Assembly (NCBI GenBank): GCA_026027325.1
Contig: JAMSLZ010000002.1
Coordinates: 2,108,001-2,172,000 of the forward strand
Direction of reading: 5' to 3'
Origin: Actinomucor elegans
Lineage: Eukaryota; Mucoromycota; Mucoromycetes; Mucorales; Mucoraceae
Length of the DNA: 64,000 bases
The translations under genes were made by a program, and so were the position numbers. Shown here piece after piece: positions 34,233-46,637 of this stretch. How positions within the stretch are numbered: position 1 is the first letter of the stretch; each line of letters opens with the position of its first letter. The notes under the pieces are model-generated. The model searched no databases. It was given only the letters and a program-made list of their open reading frames with translations, and was not told where the DNA came from.

Positions 34233-36643
34233 CTACCACAAGAAACGCAAATCCACTCCTTCTTTCATTGCAGGCTGTCTCGACTCACTCGACACATAGG
34301 CGCTGATGGCTCTGCGCCAATGAATTGTATTTTGTTCACTATCGCCATAAAGATATGCCTTTCCATCCAAACCTTCATCACTATCCAGACGTACGGGTTC
34401 TGTCAACATGGCGCTACTTCTTTCAAATTGAAGCATAATGCCTGTCTTTCTAGCAATACCAACGTTTTCACAATCATCCAATGAAGGTTTACCAACCAAG
34501 ATGAGAGGAGATAAAGGAATGATACTCAATGGCTCTTTTGCGTCCTATTGAATCAAAGTTAGTCAACAGGTTTTATAACACTCGGTAAGCACTAACCTTG
34601 TAAGTAAAATCATGTAGCAGCAATTGATTCTCTTCCATGGTTACCCAGTAGCGCTTCCAAGTCTAAAAAAAAAAAAAATCAAACAGATGAGAAGCATGTT
34701 TATATTGTCAATCATTTGAACTTACTGGATGAGCTAATCCTCTAGTATAAACTGTCAAATAGTCGCCTTGCCGACAGTGGGTTTGAGAGACAAGGAGCTC
34801 CTTTGGATCGGATACAATGTCCTCTATACTTTCATAAGATGCAGCAGAGCACTCATTGGTCGTATAGGACCAGGGGAAGCGATGCACGACGGCAGGTAAC
34901 ACTTCCTCTACCTTGATATCGATGAGTAATTCAATATTAAGCCATCTGTTCCATGGTTTATTTGCTGGTTTTGTTAATCTAAACCGAGAAACGCCTTGAT
35001 CCAAGACGTCCATCTTATTTTCAAAATTGAGGCATGTATATCCTACAACAGGTAATAGTTTGTCGCTCCTGGGTCGATCCATAGGCTTTAGTAGGCCCAT
35101 CTTGGCAAGGCCATCACGAACAATTGTGTTAGTATGACGAGCAGCCACAACAAAATTGAGTGAGAAAGGCTCCTCAACCTCACTATATTACAACAGGTTT
35201 CAGTAAATGGCAAAATGAGAGCATTGCATGGTACACTTACAAAATCAAAGCTTCGTCGTATGGTCTATCTGCACTAACAGTTTTTTCAGCTTTACGCAGG
35301 ACACCTCTTTTACTTGCCATAGTGACACTGTTCAATTGAACACTGAGCTCGTAATCACAATCTAAGGACCGCGTGGATCGTTAGGAGGGAGTTGCATATA
35401 ATAAAAATAAAAATAAAAATGAGCCAGTTTACCTCGAGTGGAAGCCAAATTGATGATTTGCATAACTGTTTACAAAAGAGATCAGTACAGGATCGATCAA
35501 GTGTGGATGCAAAGAAACATTTACCTCGACAATACATGATCCTCTTTGGAGTGACAAAGGTTTTTTTATTCGCAGTATTGTTCGTCTTTTTGGCTGATGA
35601 GTGTTTCTGCTCCAATTGATTTCTAACAAGAAAATCAGCATGAGTCTCTTTGTATCTTAACTACAACCGCATTATTTTTACCTCAAATAAGCAAAATGAT
35701 CTGAATCTGTTCCATATACCACCTCCTCCGATAATCGCAGCTTTTTACTAGTTTCTTCTTCTTGCTGATTCGATATGCAACTATGAGAACTTGGTACTGC
35801 CGGAAAATTGTTATGATTACTTGCCAGTCTCAGTAACATGTTCTCAGAAGCAGAATGATATTTTTGAGATACCAAGTGGCCGATATTCTGCACTTGCGGT
35901 GAAGCCAAGAACTTTTGTCCAGCCAGGCCCAACCAGGTGGCCGCGCGCTTCAAATGGACCTGTCCCTTAGTTGCTGCACGTGTCATTTTTACCGTCGTTT
36001 GCTTCTTCAAATAACTGGTTCGACTGCATAGTTCGAGACTACCGAAACTCGTATTGACATCTGGGTCTTCAATACTGGGTAAAGGAGGCAAGGGACGTTT
36101 TTCAAAGTCTGTGTTGGTCATCCCAGAGAGATCAGGACATGTAACGCTCTTTTTACCTTGTGGCATAAAGTGCGCCATATCATCTTCTTCGTCTGTGCTC
36201 TCGTTCTCCTCGTCTTCCATTAAAGACCGCATGGCTTGTTGAATATCTACTGAATCTAGATCACCATCCTCTTGTTTAATAAACGATGAAGAGGAGGAGG
36301 AGGCAGATAAAGATGAACCAGGAGACATGCTATTGGATTCATGAATAGATAGTTCAGGAGTACTTGGCGAATCAGGTTCTTGAATACTTGCCGATACTTC
36401 TTCTTGTTCCTTTTGTGATTTCAAGTCCATAATATGCGCGAAGGCCTTTTGCAGAAATACAGCATTGATCGACGAGGACTTCTTCTTTTGAGGGGCCAAG
36501 AAGGCTTTTTCTGATTCCGTATAAAGAGGATTGATGCGCTTATTATTTGAACGACGGTTCGAATGAAATCTGGTTGCCCAACTACTAGTACGTGTATAAC
36601 GAACGATGTTATCATCGTTCTGGCTATTAGATCTTGTATACAT
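34233..36643 (-). CDS. anillin-like PH-domain protein (Mid/Bud4-type)
   Basis: Likely cortical scaffold for septation or budding-site proteins. Seven exons on minus (36643-35682, 35622-35525, 35465-35433, 35361-35241, 35182-34726, 34662-34597, 34544-34233) join in frame to 682 residues. Residues 1-320 are polar and Ser/Glu-rich with a basic start, probably disordered. Residues about 350-555 look like the C2-like anillin-homology region (IMYCRVMQIINLAST, EEPFSLNFVVAA, VVGYTCLNF). Residues about 558-680 are a PH domain starting TWKRYWVTMEENQLLLHDF and containing a terminal WRRAISAYVSS helix. Frame-preserving small exons are the reason to treat this as one gene and not two. The anillin assignment is by domain order and fold pattern and is less certain than the PH call. 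Confidence 0.72.
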
Positions 36644-37060
36644 GGTTTGAATAAAAAAGAAAGAAGAAAGTTCGATTGCAAACTTGAATGAAATGCTTGC
36701 TTCAAAGAACGTCTATGGCCATTCTTTCTCTTTTACTTGAAACTGGATCTTTCTAAAGCTCTAATTCTCCGACTAAAGCTATACATTCCCTACTACCAAA
36801 TAGCACTAGTTAAAAAAATAATAAAACATGGATATATATCTCCACTTGTATAAATAGATGTCTGTTCATATATACATAGGGGAAATTTTCTGCATGCAAT
36901 ATCTCAAATTATCTCGATGAACTACCGTGTAATACATAGGCTAATGCTTATAAGCATTAGAATGTTAATTTATTACTAATAAATGATTGTATAGTAGTGT
37001 ATGATATGTTACGAAAGAGGCTTTGAAGTACAGGAAGAAAGTAATAGGAGAAATGCAATA
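36644..37060. other. interval between the anillin-like gene and the GH16 gene
   Basis: Upstream region of the minus-strand anillin-like gene and downstream region of the GH16 gene. AT-rich, no gene seen. Confidence 0.5.
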
Positions 37061-38184
37061 CTAGTAATTCACAACGTTATTATGCTTTGGATCACAAGTG
37101 ATCTCGACGTCTTTGATATAGGCGGTGATTGGCTCATTATGATCTTTCCACTAATATAATTAAAACTTGTTAGTAGATCATTTGAAGCACGTTTTTTAAT
37201 ATACTTACAATGATAGGCCCTCTAGCCCATTGAGCAGTGCCACTAGCACCACTACCGTCCCAAAGACCAATCTGGACACGGCTGCAATGTAATAGTTAGT
37301 ATGCGTAAACAAGCCTCATAAGGTTATACTTTACGCAGCATGAGTAGGATATTCATAAACGCCATCTTTGTTCTTTGTCTTTTCTTTCTTGACAGTACGA
37401 ACTAGTTTACCATCAATACTCCAAGTGATTTCTTGAGGAGACCTGGTTATAGTATGAGCATCTGGTCAATTGGAATTCATAGGAAATACAATACCATTCA
37501 ATAGTGTATTTGTGAAAGACATCATAGGTGTCTTTACCGGGAGTATCAGTCACATCGCCATTAGCCCCATAAACAATATGAGGGCCATAAAAGAAATTGG
37601 TCCTATAAGATAGTCATATCAATACATATAACAATAGCGCTTAGGCCAGGGCAACTACTTACGTAACTTGATCTTTTGGACCTGCTAAAAACTCAAAATC
37701 AATCTCATCTCCATTATCAGCAATCAGAATAATGGCAGTAACAGCACCTGGTACGCGTGCAGATTTGACGGTAGAAGAGAATTTACCATATTGCATATAT
37801 GTGCTTGCGTTAAAAGTAAATCCAGCGCCTTCAATCTTGTTATATCTCAACTCTGTATGATAAATTAGTTAACCAGCTGATGGATTCATATCACTTCATA
37901 TTACTCTGCTTTTCGCCATTATCCAAAGTGACCTCTTCTTCCAAAGGGATGTATTCGGACGGAGGCAAGATTTTCATCTTGAGACCTTCAGGCGTAATTT
38001 CATAGTTCTCGGCCGAGGAGCCTCTCTCTAATGTCCAATCACCAATCGACTCTTTAAAGTTTGAGTGGATGTTGTGACATTCGGGCAAATCACGACGGTA
38101 CAAAGCAGGCTCCAAGTAACGCGCCTGAACCTTTAATGCCGAGGCAATCAGCAGCATAAAGGTTGAAATAGAAGAAACCAGCAT
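37061..38184 (-). CDS. GH16 Crh-like cell-wall transglycosylase
   Basis: Crh-type enzymes (GH16) link chitin to beta-glucan in the fungal wall. Six exons on minus (38184-37905, 37852-37663, 37602-37495, 37442-37335, 37281-37209, 37150-37061) encode 282 residues. A hydrophobic signal peptide (LVSSISTFMLLIASALKV) is followed by a short pro-like region. The catalytic GH16 signature DEIDFEF is at residues 142-148, with Glu143 the expected nucleophile and Glu147 the acid/base. Downstream strands match the family: FFYGPH, YTIEWSPQEITWSIDG and IGLWDGSG. There is no serine-rich stalk and no hydrophobic GPI signal at the C-terminus, so the enzyme is probably secreted and not anchored, unlike yeast Crh1/Utr2. 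Confidence 0.9.
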
Positions 38185-38240
38185 GTTTGAATAATAGAAA
38201 CAAAAAAAGACATCGTTTCAAAAGAGCAAAAACATAAAAC

Positions 38241-38249
38241 CTTTATATA
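38241..38249 (-). promoter_or_regulatory. TATA element of the GH16 gene
   Basis: TATATAAAG on the minus strand, about 57 bp upstream of the GH16 start codon. Confidence 0.5.
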
Positions 38250-38584
38250 GCTTTTCTGCAAAAGAAATACCACTCCTATCATCGTTGTTCCCCTTGAAGA
38301 ATCCAGATTAAAATGCTTTTTTTTTTTCAATAGACTTTTAGGTACAATAGTCAAAGGGAGATGGATTAATTGGGATTTCTCAAGGGATAAAGGGCAGTTG
38401 CGAAACGCAAAGGGATCCCAGCCTTTCTTTGATCGCCCTCTATTTCTATAAAGATCTTGCCCGCCATTTCAAACATATCTGTCATATCTTAATCATATAG
38501 ACTCATCGTTTTCCCCGTATTATGTACTAGTGGTGCTTTTTATTTATAACATTTTGCTTTGATCCAGGTGGTTATGTGTATAAT
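38250..38584. other. interval between the GH16 gene and QCR10
   Basis: GH16 upstream region and QCR10 3' region, both on minus. No gene seen. Confidence 0.5.
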
Positions 38585-38864
38585 TTACTCGGATTCAGCA
38601 GTAGGAATAGCCCAGTAAGAACCAACAACGGGAATCTTGCTCAAGATATCCTTCTTCATCAAAGGAACGTCAGAGCCCAAAAGGAGAAGGGCAGAACCGG
38701 CACCAGCACCCCAGGTGGCGAGGCTAGGAGCACTAAAATTTAACATTTTTATTAATATATATCTTGAGAAAATATGTATAATCAACATCAACTTACACCT
38801 TGATAAACTTCTCAGGTGTAATGAAGGACAAATGAGGGTTAGTGACAATTCTAGCGACAGGCAT
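38585..38864 (-). CDS. QCR10: cytochrome bc1 complex subunit 10
   Basis: Small single-span subunit of respiratory complex III in the mitochondrial inner membrane. Two exons (38864-38797 and 38732-38585) encode 71 residues, like fungal Qcr10. The N-terminus has LSFITPEKFIK, the membrane span is ATWGAGAGSALLLLGSDVP, and the tail has KKDILSKIPVVGSYW, which matches the conserved K-D-L-K-P-x-G-x-Y-W pattern. The exon 1 donor is taken at GGT/GTAAGT so that the joined codon reads Val-Ala-Pro. It lies on the same strand as the RhoGAP gene, 150 bp downstream of its stop. Confidence 0.88.
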
Positions 38865-39014
38865 TGTATGAATGTAAGGTTTAATTATATGTAAAAAGAG
38901 AAAAAACAACCTCGGGGCACTGGAGACTTTTATTTTACGTCCAGGCTCAGCTCAGAGCTATTGAAACCTCGAGTGACGTCGACTTTTTTTTTTTTTCTTT
39001 TCTTTTTTTAAGAA

Positions 39015-39901
39015 TTATTTATTAGTTGTTTCAATAACAGACTTGTTTAATTGAACTATCTGTAAAGGATCATTAGGACCGTATTTTGATCTTCTGGTAG
39101 GCATAGTCTTTGCTCGCTTTACGCGTAGTTCCTTATGCGGTGTTTGCACAGCAGATAATGGTCTTATAGTATCATGATTTGATAAATCCAATGACTTTTG
39201 ATGTGTATGATAGGGCGATTTTCTCGAATTAGATGTAGATGTAGTAAAAGTATTAATTGTATTAAGATGTGTTGGATGGCTATTATGACGGTGTGCTGTG
39301 GGCGTTGTACTAGATTTACTAACAGTTTCCTTTGTCTTTTCTAATTCTTTTTCTTTTGATTGTTCTTTGTCTTGATTTAATACTGTAAACCAAGAAGATC
39401 GAGGCATTTTGAAGCAATGCTGATGTTCTACTAAGAACTGAACTACCTTTTGAGAAGTTTTATACTGCGCTGGATTCATAGCATGTTCTGGATTCAATAA
39501 TATACCGGGTGTAAAGACAGACGCCAAGTTGAATGTATCCATCTTGGTGATATGGACGTTTTGGCTAAACAATGATAGTAAATCCAATAGATAAAATAAC
39601 AAATACTGGTGTCTTTCCGGTAATTGTTCAATCAGCGTTTGGAATTGAGCCACTTTCTCTTGTTCTGACAAATCAATTGAGATTACATTGCGAAAAGGCT
39701 GGTATAAATTGTGTGTAATGACGGGCTCTGGTAAATAATTGAGATATCTTCGAAGCACATTGGCAGCATCATGTACTGAATAGCCTTTCCAATCCAGTTG
39801 TCTACCGTAATCGGGTGCCGTATTAAAGATCTGCTGAAGTTGACCAATGCGTTTTGCACTACAGCATGTATTAATACGCGTAAATATTGAATCAATTAAT
39901 T

Positions 39902-39935
<34 letters not shown>

Positions 39936-40311
39936 TGCCACTCATACGAAATACACCTTCAGTATAAAGACCTATTCAGTTATGAGTAAAGCTGTTAAAT
40001 AGTTGTAAAAGAATAATCGAACCTTGATCTTTAAGGAATGAGCCGCATTTCGCAACAATGACAGGTATAAATCCAACGTATTGTACATCATTATCTACAT
40101 AAGCAATAGCAGCACGGGCTGAATTGACGCTATCATCTAAAGGCACGCCAAAGATCTGATCGTCTATTGAATTATTTAATACACGATACATATTTATTCA
40201 CAGTTTTTTTTTACCTTGCTTCTGAGAAACTTGTTTATTGTTTGAATTATGAGTGACTTTTTTCCACCAGCTCTTTATAGGTGTATCTTTGGTACTGGAA
40301 TCAACATCCAT
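39015..40311 (-). CDS. RhoGAP domain protein
   Basis: Predicted GTPase-activating protein for a Rho/Cdc42-type GTPase. Four exons on minus (40311-40215, 40163-40023, 39971-39935, 39858-39015) give 372 residues. The RhoGAP domain covers about residues 35-235: IFGVPLDDSV, then FIPVIVAKCGSFLKDQGLYTEGVFRMSG with the arginine finger at Arg88, DVHDAANVL-type helix (YSVHDAANVLRRYL), LPEPVI, and MDTFNLASVFTPGIL. The C-terminal 130 residues are Ser/Thr/His-rich with basic clusters, probably disordered. The exon 2 donor is GTTCGA, a weak match to consensus. Intron 3 begins GTAAAA and runs into a 28-base A tract on the coding strand (T on plus at 39905-39932). Confidence 0.9.
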
Positions 40312-40984
40312 TGGATAATACGGAAGCGAAAAAGAGAGAAAAGAAAAAGAAAAGAAAACAAAGAAAGTAAAAGAGCGTATTTATATAAAACTGTGTGTGT
40401 GTAATGTATAAATAGTAAAACAACCAAAAGCGGGTTTTTAACGAAATTATATATCACTTACTAGTCGGTGACTTGCAATATAAAAAACCCACCGTTCTAA
40501 TTCACCATAGTTATACTACAATATGGTTCTTAATTGATCCAATTAAAGAGATCAAGAGCAACAAAAAGTCTATTCACAGTTTGGTGGTCTTGATTTGCTC
40601 CGATTTTAAAGATTCAGTGTAACATTTTCTAGGGTTTTAAATCGTCGGCTAGGTGCTTGCGATCCAAAATCCTTACTTTAGTAATTGGCTGAGAAATGCA
40701 TCTAGAACGGTAGCCATGGAACAGTAACCATCACACAAAAAGTGACCATGACTGATAGACACCAACTCGTGACTTCAAGTGTGGATCGAATGATTCAGTC
40801 AGGTATCATGATTTAATATAGTGATTCAACAAGGAACAGTTATTGAAATCGGAGCCTGAGCATAAAAGATATTAGGAAAGCCATCTAATGAATAAACAGC
40901 TATTCATTAGTAATCAAGTCCAATTCACCGATTAAAACGGGGCTATCATAATGAAAATACCCTTTTTTTTTCAGCAAAGGTAGT

Positions 40985-41048
40985 GTCTCAATCTAAACAT
41001 GATCTACTAATCTGATGCGACATTTGACCGACATTTGTCGAGATCGCT
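40985..41048 (+). repeat. dispersed degenerate repeat, copy 5
   Basis: ATGATCTACTAATCTGATGC then GACATTTGACCGACATT and a GAGATC end. The 5' part is eroded. Confidence 0.45.
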
Positions 41049-42310
41049 CGTGTTCATGAGCATACCATACCTAATCGTCGGCGTTTTAATGTCATTAATA
41101 AGATTTTATAATAAAAGATAAGAAATTCGCGGTATAACCGGCGATAAATGCGGATCTGCGTCTTGAAACCCTAAAACGAACTTGTAGAGCATTTGTTTCC
41201 ATTTCAAATGAAATATATTCAATAGACATATGCAATGTAAGTTTTTGATCTAGGAACAAAATAATGCTATATTTTTTCAAGTGAGATAATTCTGTTTTAA
41301 AACGCAGTAAAATTGTAGTTTTTATCGTGTCAGATAGAACGCGTACTGTTACATATTCATATTAAAAATGCCTATAAAATCAGTTGGTTGTTTTCCTATG
41401 CATAGTTTTCCAATTTTGGTGGTACCGTTGAGGAAGTCATGGATATGTAGTTTAATCCTTGTCTCTCCCAGTCAACTAAAACAACATGGAGTGCCATATC
41501 TAAGCATTGTTGGTTAGCGGAAATTAAAATACTATTTACTACTACAGATGCTCGCGCTCGGCATCCAAATATATATATTTTTGAACATTATCTTTGATAC
41601 ACAAAGTGAGTTAACAAGACTTGCTGCTAGTACCCTGATGACTCCACTCCTTCCTCTGCCTTTTGCCCTTGACCTCAAAAGAATTTTTAGATTACACTTT
41701 CCTTTCGATTTAGCCTGGGCGGTATAGGTGTGCCTAATTAAGACCTTATACTCATCAACGCCTTTTTTTATAATAAAATCCTTATTAATCCAACAAGATC
41801 TGTACCAAATTAAATTATGCAAGCATTGTTATGTATGTCTTTAATTCCAAGGGGGTTCTCTTGATGTAAAGCCAATTTTCTGGATTTTTGAAATATGATC
41901 ATATCTAGTGTATTTCCCCAGTTAAAAATACCAAACAAATATCTCAAGATACGTACAAATGTAAAGAATTTGGATCCCTTAGAAAATGCTTATCTAAAAT
42001 GCCGTTATAATCCCCACAAAATCGATCGTCGATTTTCAACAATTAACCCCTAGGAATATCCTTGGAATTTTTTTTTTTTTTTTTTTTTTTTTTTTGAAAT
42101 CACTCCATTTCCTACTCATATCTAAGCTTTCATTTCTCAACTAATTCCGTTTTAATAATACATCTGATTATTGCTAGTACTTGCCCATAATAATAATAAT
42201 AATAAAACTGCATATACTTGAAGTTTGTAACATCAAAGTACAATATACTGCTGTTAATGATAGGCAATAATTTACACATATTTTATATCAGTAATGGCTG
42301 ATTATTTCTA

Positions 42311-42418
42311 GATCTCTTCCCAATGTCACATCTGATTAGCGTTGTGAGACATATTGTTTCTATGAATATATGTAATGTTCAATAGATCTCTGTTCCCATG
42401 TTCAGAATGAGTAGCTAC
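42311..42418 (-). repeat. dispersed degenerate repeat, copy 6
   Basis: Read on minus it begins ACTCATTCTGAACATGGGAA and ends TAATCAGATGTGACATTGGG plus GAGATC. About 45 extra bases separate the two halves, suggesting a local rearrangement or nested partial copies. Confidence 0.5.
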
Positions 42419-42744
42419 AACTACTACGACTACCGTGTTGTTTAGCCATCTCTTAAGCCATGTTTTACATCTGACAAGTGGACTATACTGGCAGTATAGT
42501 GAAATCGTACCTCTAGTTTTGAAATACTGTTATCATAGAGATAGACTCGAGCGAATAGTAAACTAATGATAGTGTGTCTTATTTGGTAAAAAATAAAAGC
42601 TTATTTTACATTATAAATTAATTATGTATAGTAATATAGAGTAGATGAGTCCTTATTATTCATATGTTTGATTCAATACAAATAATCCCTAGCATATAAC
42701 GCACAAGTATTAGAAAAAGCCACTTACAAAAGATATCCAAAAAA

Positions 42745-44243
42745 TTACCTTCTGTTTTCGTCCTCAATAGGTGTTGCAGGATCAGCAAAAGGATCGAGTT
42801 CTTCTTCAGGTTCTCTCTTTGCTAATTCCATATTAGAAAAAGAGTCCTCAATCTGCAACGTCAATCGATTTTGTTGTGCTGGTGGAGGTGGAGGTGGAGG
42901 GGCGCGAATAGCCTTAGGTGGTTCTTGATAAGACAATCGATTTTGATTCTCTTGTTGAGATGTTAACCAAGCAGCAGGTATTTCACCAACCAACATAATA
43001 TCATACATATCCAAAGCCTTTAACAAATCCTCGTTGGTTGCTAATAAAGTACCAATCCATTCTTCATCTTCTACCAATCTTGCATAACGTACAATTCTCT
43101 TTTTTGATTCTTCACACTTGTCATGGTATTCCTGTAAACGTTTATCATGTTGCAGGTCAATTTCCCACCGATCTTCTGATGTGTTGATAAGCTTGAGGGC
43201 GTTTGTTAAATTGTTCATATTGCTGTTGGCAACAGCGATCTCTTCCAAAATCTTGGGTTTCGCTTTTTCAAAGTTGAATACACGCGTGGGCCCACTACCA
43301 CTGGCCTGATTGTTAGGGCGTACAGTGGATGCTGCAGAGCTATGGCTGCGAGGCTTGGATATGGGTTTAGGCTGTTGTTTGGGTGGTGAAGGTTTAGCTG
43401 GTGGTGGCATGGATCTACGTCTTTCTTCTCTAGATGGTGAAGGTGAACGGGGCGACATGGGTTCTGATTGTCTTGTAGTAGGAGTTGTAGGAGTTGAAGG
43501 TGATGATCGAGTCGCAGTGTCTGTATTGATTTTAGGTCGAATCTGGTTTCATACATGATGAGCTTGATATTATCTTGTGTGCTCTCAAAGTATACTTACT
43601 CGACGTGTACCCATATTATATAAATCAGTAATAGCTTTCATACCAGGTTCATTCTTGAATTTGGCAGACCAAGCACCCAAAAGTAAAACTAGTTCCTTCT
43701 TTACTGCAGCGTTCTCACTCTATAGCCAATTGTAAGCATCACTATTGGTTTCAAGTGAACACAACATACCGGGGAGGTTAAAATTAACTCGAATCTCTCT
43801 TTCATTTTTTCGTTGGCGAGAAATTGTCCTAGTGTGCTTGTTATCAATGAACTATACCTTGAAGCTCTTTTTTAATACTTACTATGAAACTTTTGATTGC
43901 TGTTTTCCATAAGTAGCTTCAATATCTATACACACATAAAATGTTGATATATCACTTGATTAAAACGCCTTTATTTTTATTTTTTTTACCTCCAGAACTC
44001 TCAGTTTCTGTTGGGATGCACCATGCTTCAACTTCTTTCTAACAGTTTCAATAGCTTCTCTTGGTCCACTCTCTTGCATCTGAATAGATTCGGTTAGTTG
44101 TTGTAAAAGGTACCAGTCAATTTCCTCGAGGTTTGAGAGTCTCTCTGTTTCTTGTGTTAGGTAAACGGTGTTACTATTGTATTTGGCTTACCAATATATA
44201 AAGAGACCGAAGTCTTTTGTATTTCATCGTTAAAGAACCCCAT
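42745..44243 (-). CDS. LSB5: VHS/GAT domain adaptor, LSB5-like
   Basis: VHS-plus-GAT proteins bind ubiquitin and Arf-type or actin-regulatory partners at endosomes and the cortex; yeast Lsb5 links endocytosis to Las17. Six exons on minus (44243-44192, 44150-43990, 43925-43883, 43828-43770, 43719-43600, 43542-42745) encode 410 residues. VHS-type helices occupy about residues 15-140, including ESGPREAIETVRKKLKHG, LRVLEILKLLMENSNQKF and KKELVLLLGAWSAKF. A proline/serine-rich linker follows, then a GAT-like helical bundle (about 205-310) with KRIVRYARLVEDEEWIGTLLATNEDLLKAL. A PPPPPPP run and an acidic tail with DPFADP close the protein. The LSB5 name rests on this domain pair and on size. Confidence 0.82.
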
Positions 44244-44350
44244 GGAATAGTTTTAGTGTAAAAAGAAAGAAAGAAAAGAAGGCAAAAAAGAAAGTGTAGT
44301 CATGTCAATGAAGCACAGTAAAGTGACACAGAATGAAAAAAAGTTTTATT

Positions 44351-46637
44351 TTATTCAGAATCAGACAATAGAGCACTGAAACCGCCTTTTGATATAAGCA
44401 AGTTTTCGCGTTTATAGGTGTTTCCAGGGTCATATTCGTCTTGAGATTCATCTTCCGTATCATCATCTTGCTGAGCATTTAAATCGGCTTCAATTACTCT
44501 CAATTGTTCATATTTAGTACTCGAAAAGAATCCAGGCGGTTTAAAAGAAAGCAAGATTCTACCATCTGCTGTTAGACGCAAGATTGTATTGGCAGCTATA
44601 TTCTATTTGATTAATATCGTTTTAGTATGACCAACCTTCCAATCTTTACCTCTATAAACATCTGGTCTAGCTGCTTTAGCTGTATGAAATCCTCTTTGCT
44701 CAGCAAATTCTAGTCTATGGTTAATGCCGAACCTATATTTTTCATTACCAGCTGATACTACCTTCACAAATAGACCATGCTGTCCACTGATATGTTCTAG
44801 CCTCATCCCAATCAACAGGTGGTGTTAAAGATAATATCTTTTCCAATGGGATATGTTCCGCCTTTTTTGAATTGCGTTATTACTAAAGCTATATGCCTCC
44901 ACTTTTTTTTTAATATATATATACATACCAGATATCGTATGGCACTATAGGGTTCTTGAACTTGGGCAATGGGATACATGCCGGATAGAATCTAAATGGA
45001 TTCATTAGTTAAACACTTATAGAGCTTCTATTTTCCTTACTTGAAGTGCTCTTGGTATCAAAGCAGGGAATACTAAACCAGGTGAATCACAGAGTCGGAC
45101 ATTATCTGCAATATGAATCGTTTGGAAATGCTTCGTGTGACCTGGAGTACGACTTGCACTCACTACCGTTCTTCTCATAATGCTATTGATCAAACTACTT
45201 TTACCAACATTAGGGTGGCCTACTAGACCAAGCGTCACATAGTCTTTATGAGGCTTGATCTCTCTCCCTGTAATCTCTAGAATTCTACTGAATTCATCAT
45301 CTGTGCAACATAATATCAGCTTTGTAAGATATAATACCAATTATTTATCTTACCTAGACCATCCATACTGCCAGTGTCACTATCATCATCACTTTCTTCA
45401 TTTGTGTCTAGATCAGGATTATCTTCATGATACTGTGCGATGATAGACTTCCAATCCACATGTACACCGGGCTTATTGACAGTATCTCGACATACAGATA
45501 ATATGTTTTGTACACCTTGTGCGTAAAAGTATCGCTTTTTAGGTCGTTTGGCCTGGTTCTTGAGAGCATCTAATTTATAGATTATCATCTATCCAATCAC
45601 AGCCGCTATAATCAAACTTACATGTGGTTGTATCATCTATCAACTTAGGATCTCTTGGATAACAACTAAATGTAGCAATGCGAAGATTTGGAAATTCTTC
45701 TTCAAAATACTTTTTCCATGCAAACACAGTGAATTCAGAAACAAGATCTACCTTATTAAAAATACCAATGATCTTTCTTTTGAGTTTGTGCGTAACGTAT
45801 TTGTATAAAGAACGTGGAAAATGCAGTAATGGGTTTCTGATATCCATGACAATCAATATAACATCGCTGATCTCTAACACTCTCCATCTATCCATATTCT
45901 GTAAGCAAGTTTATCATAAAAAATGACTACCACTTACAATTGTCTCCAGACTTCAAGATTACGTTCAAACCAGCTCAATTGCTGTTCTGATCCATAAGTT
46001 TCTTCCACAGCCTTTACCCAACAATTGAAACTCTCAATCTCTTGCTTTTCCACTTGTTCTTTAGTCATGTCATAATCCCAAACAGGCCTTTTAGGAAACT
46101 CGATGTATTCGCTAAATTCGTCTGGCTTAATCTCCATACAATCCTGATAAGTAAAGTTAGAAAGACATGTATATCCATATAAAATCACCAATTATTACCT
46201 TGGCAAGTCGTTTCAATGGTTGCATACTTTTTAACTTTTCTGACTCTATTTCTTGACCCGATAATCTCTCAAATACTGAAACCAACCTGTCAAAAAATAT
46301 TAAGCAATCTGACACTTGATCCTATTTCTACTCTAATCGTACTTTTTCTCTTGGCTAACATTCTTGCTCGAGAAATCAGCTGCTGTCATGTCACTGCGAT
46401 CAGAAGGTGGCACAAAGTTATTTGAAAGTGAAGGCATACGGCTTGGCGTTCTACCGAGATAATCAAACGAAGTTGGATCTACAAGAGTGGCTGTTCAAAA
46501 TTGAAATTAGATGGACACGATAGCTCGTTTATTGCGCGCACATTACCTTTCTCGACTTTTTTGGCATGCTTGTTTTGTAATTGCTGCTTTTTTTGTTTAC
46601 CACTAAAGGGCTTTTTACGATGCGTTTTGGGTGGCAT
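44351..46637 (-). CDS. GNL1: GNL1-type circularly permuted GTPase
   Basis: YlqF/YawG-type GTPase, related to ribosome-assembly GTPases such as Lsg1. Eleven exons on minus (46637-46547, 46478-46343, 46286-46199, 46143-45938, 45887-45622, 45569-45354, 45300-45041, 44991-44929, 44861-44762, 44709-44650, 44595-44351) encode 576 residues. The N-terminus (KKPFSGKQKKQQLQNKHAKK) is a GNL1 hallmark. G motifs occur in permuted order: NKVD (218-221), then GHPNVGKSS (362-370), then DSPG (406-409). The C-terminal FAEQRGFHTAKAARPDVYR is also GNL1-specific. An internal acidic insert carries ESDDDSDTGS. Several acceptors were chosen over nearby AGs because only they keep the family alignment, notably exons 5 and 10. 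Confidence 0.9.

Larger units (their letters stand above)
40312..42744. other. long gene-free interval
   Basis: No supportable gene in about 2.4 kb. It holds dispersed repeat copies 5 and 6, a 28-base T tract (42068-42095) and a short TAA run near 42189-42206. Confidence 0.55.

Noticed and set aside
34708..36643. Reading the anillin-like locus as two separate genes
   Set aside because: Three short exons between the parts have consensus splice sites and preserve frame throughout, and no poly(A) or promoter-like break is evident between them.
45622..45895. Alternative start or longer exon in GNL1 reading MDRWRVLE
   Set aside because: The acceptor after ATGGATAG keeps the conserved RQLWRVLE sequence in frame with the upstream exon; the longer version breaks it.
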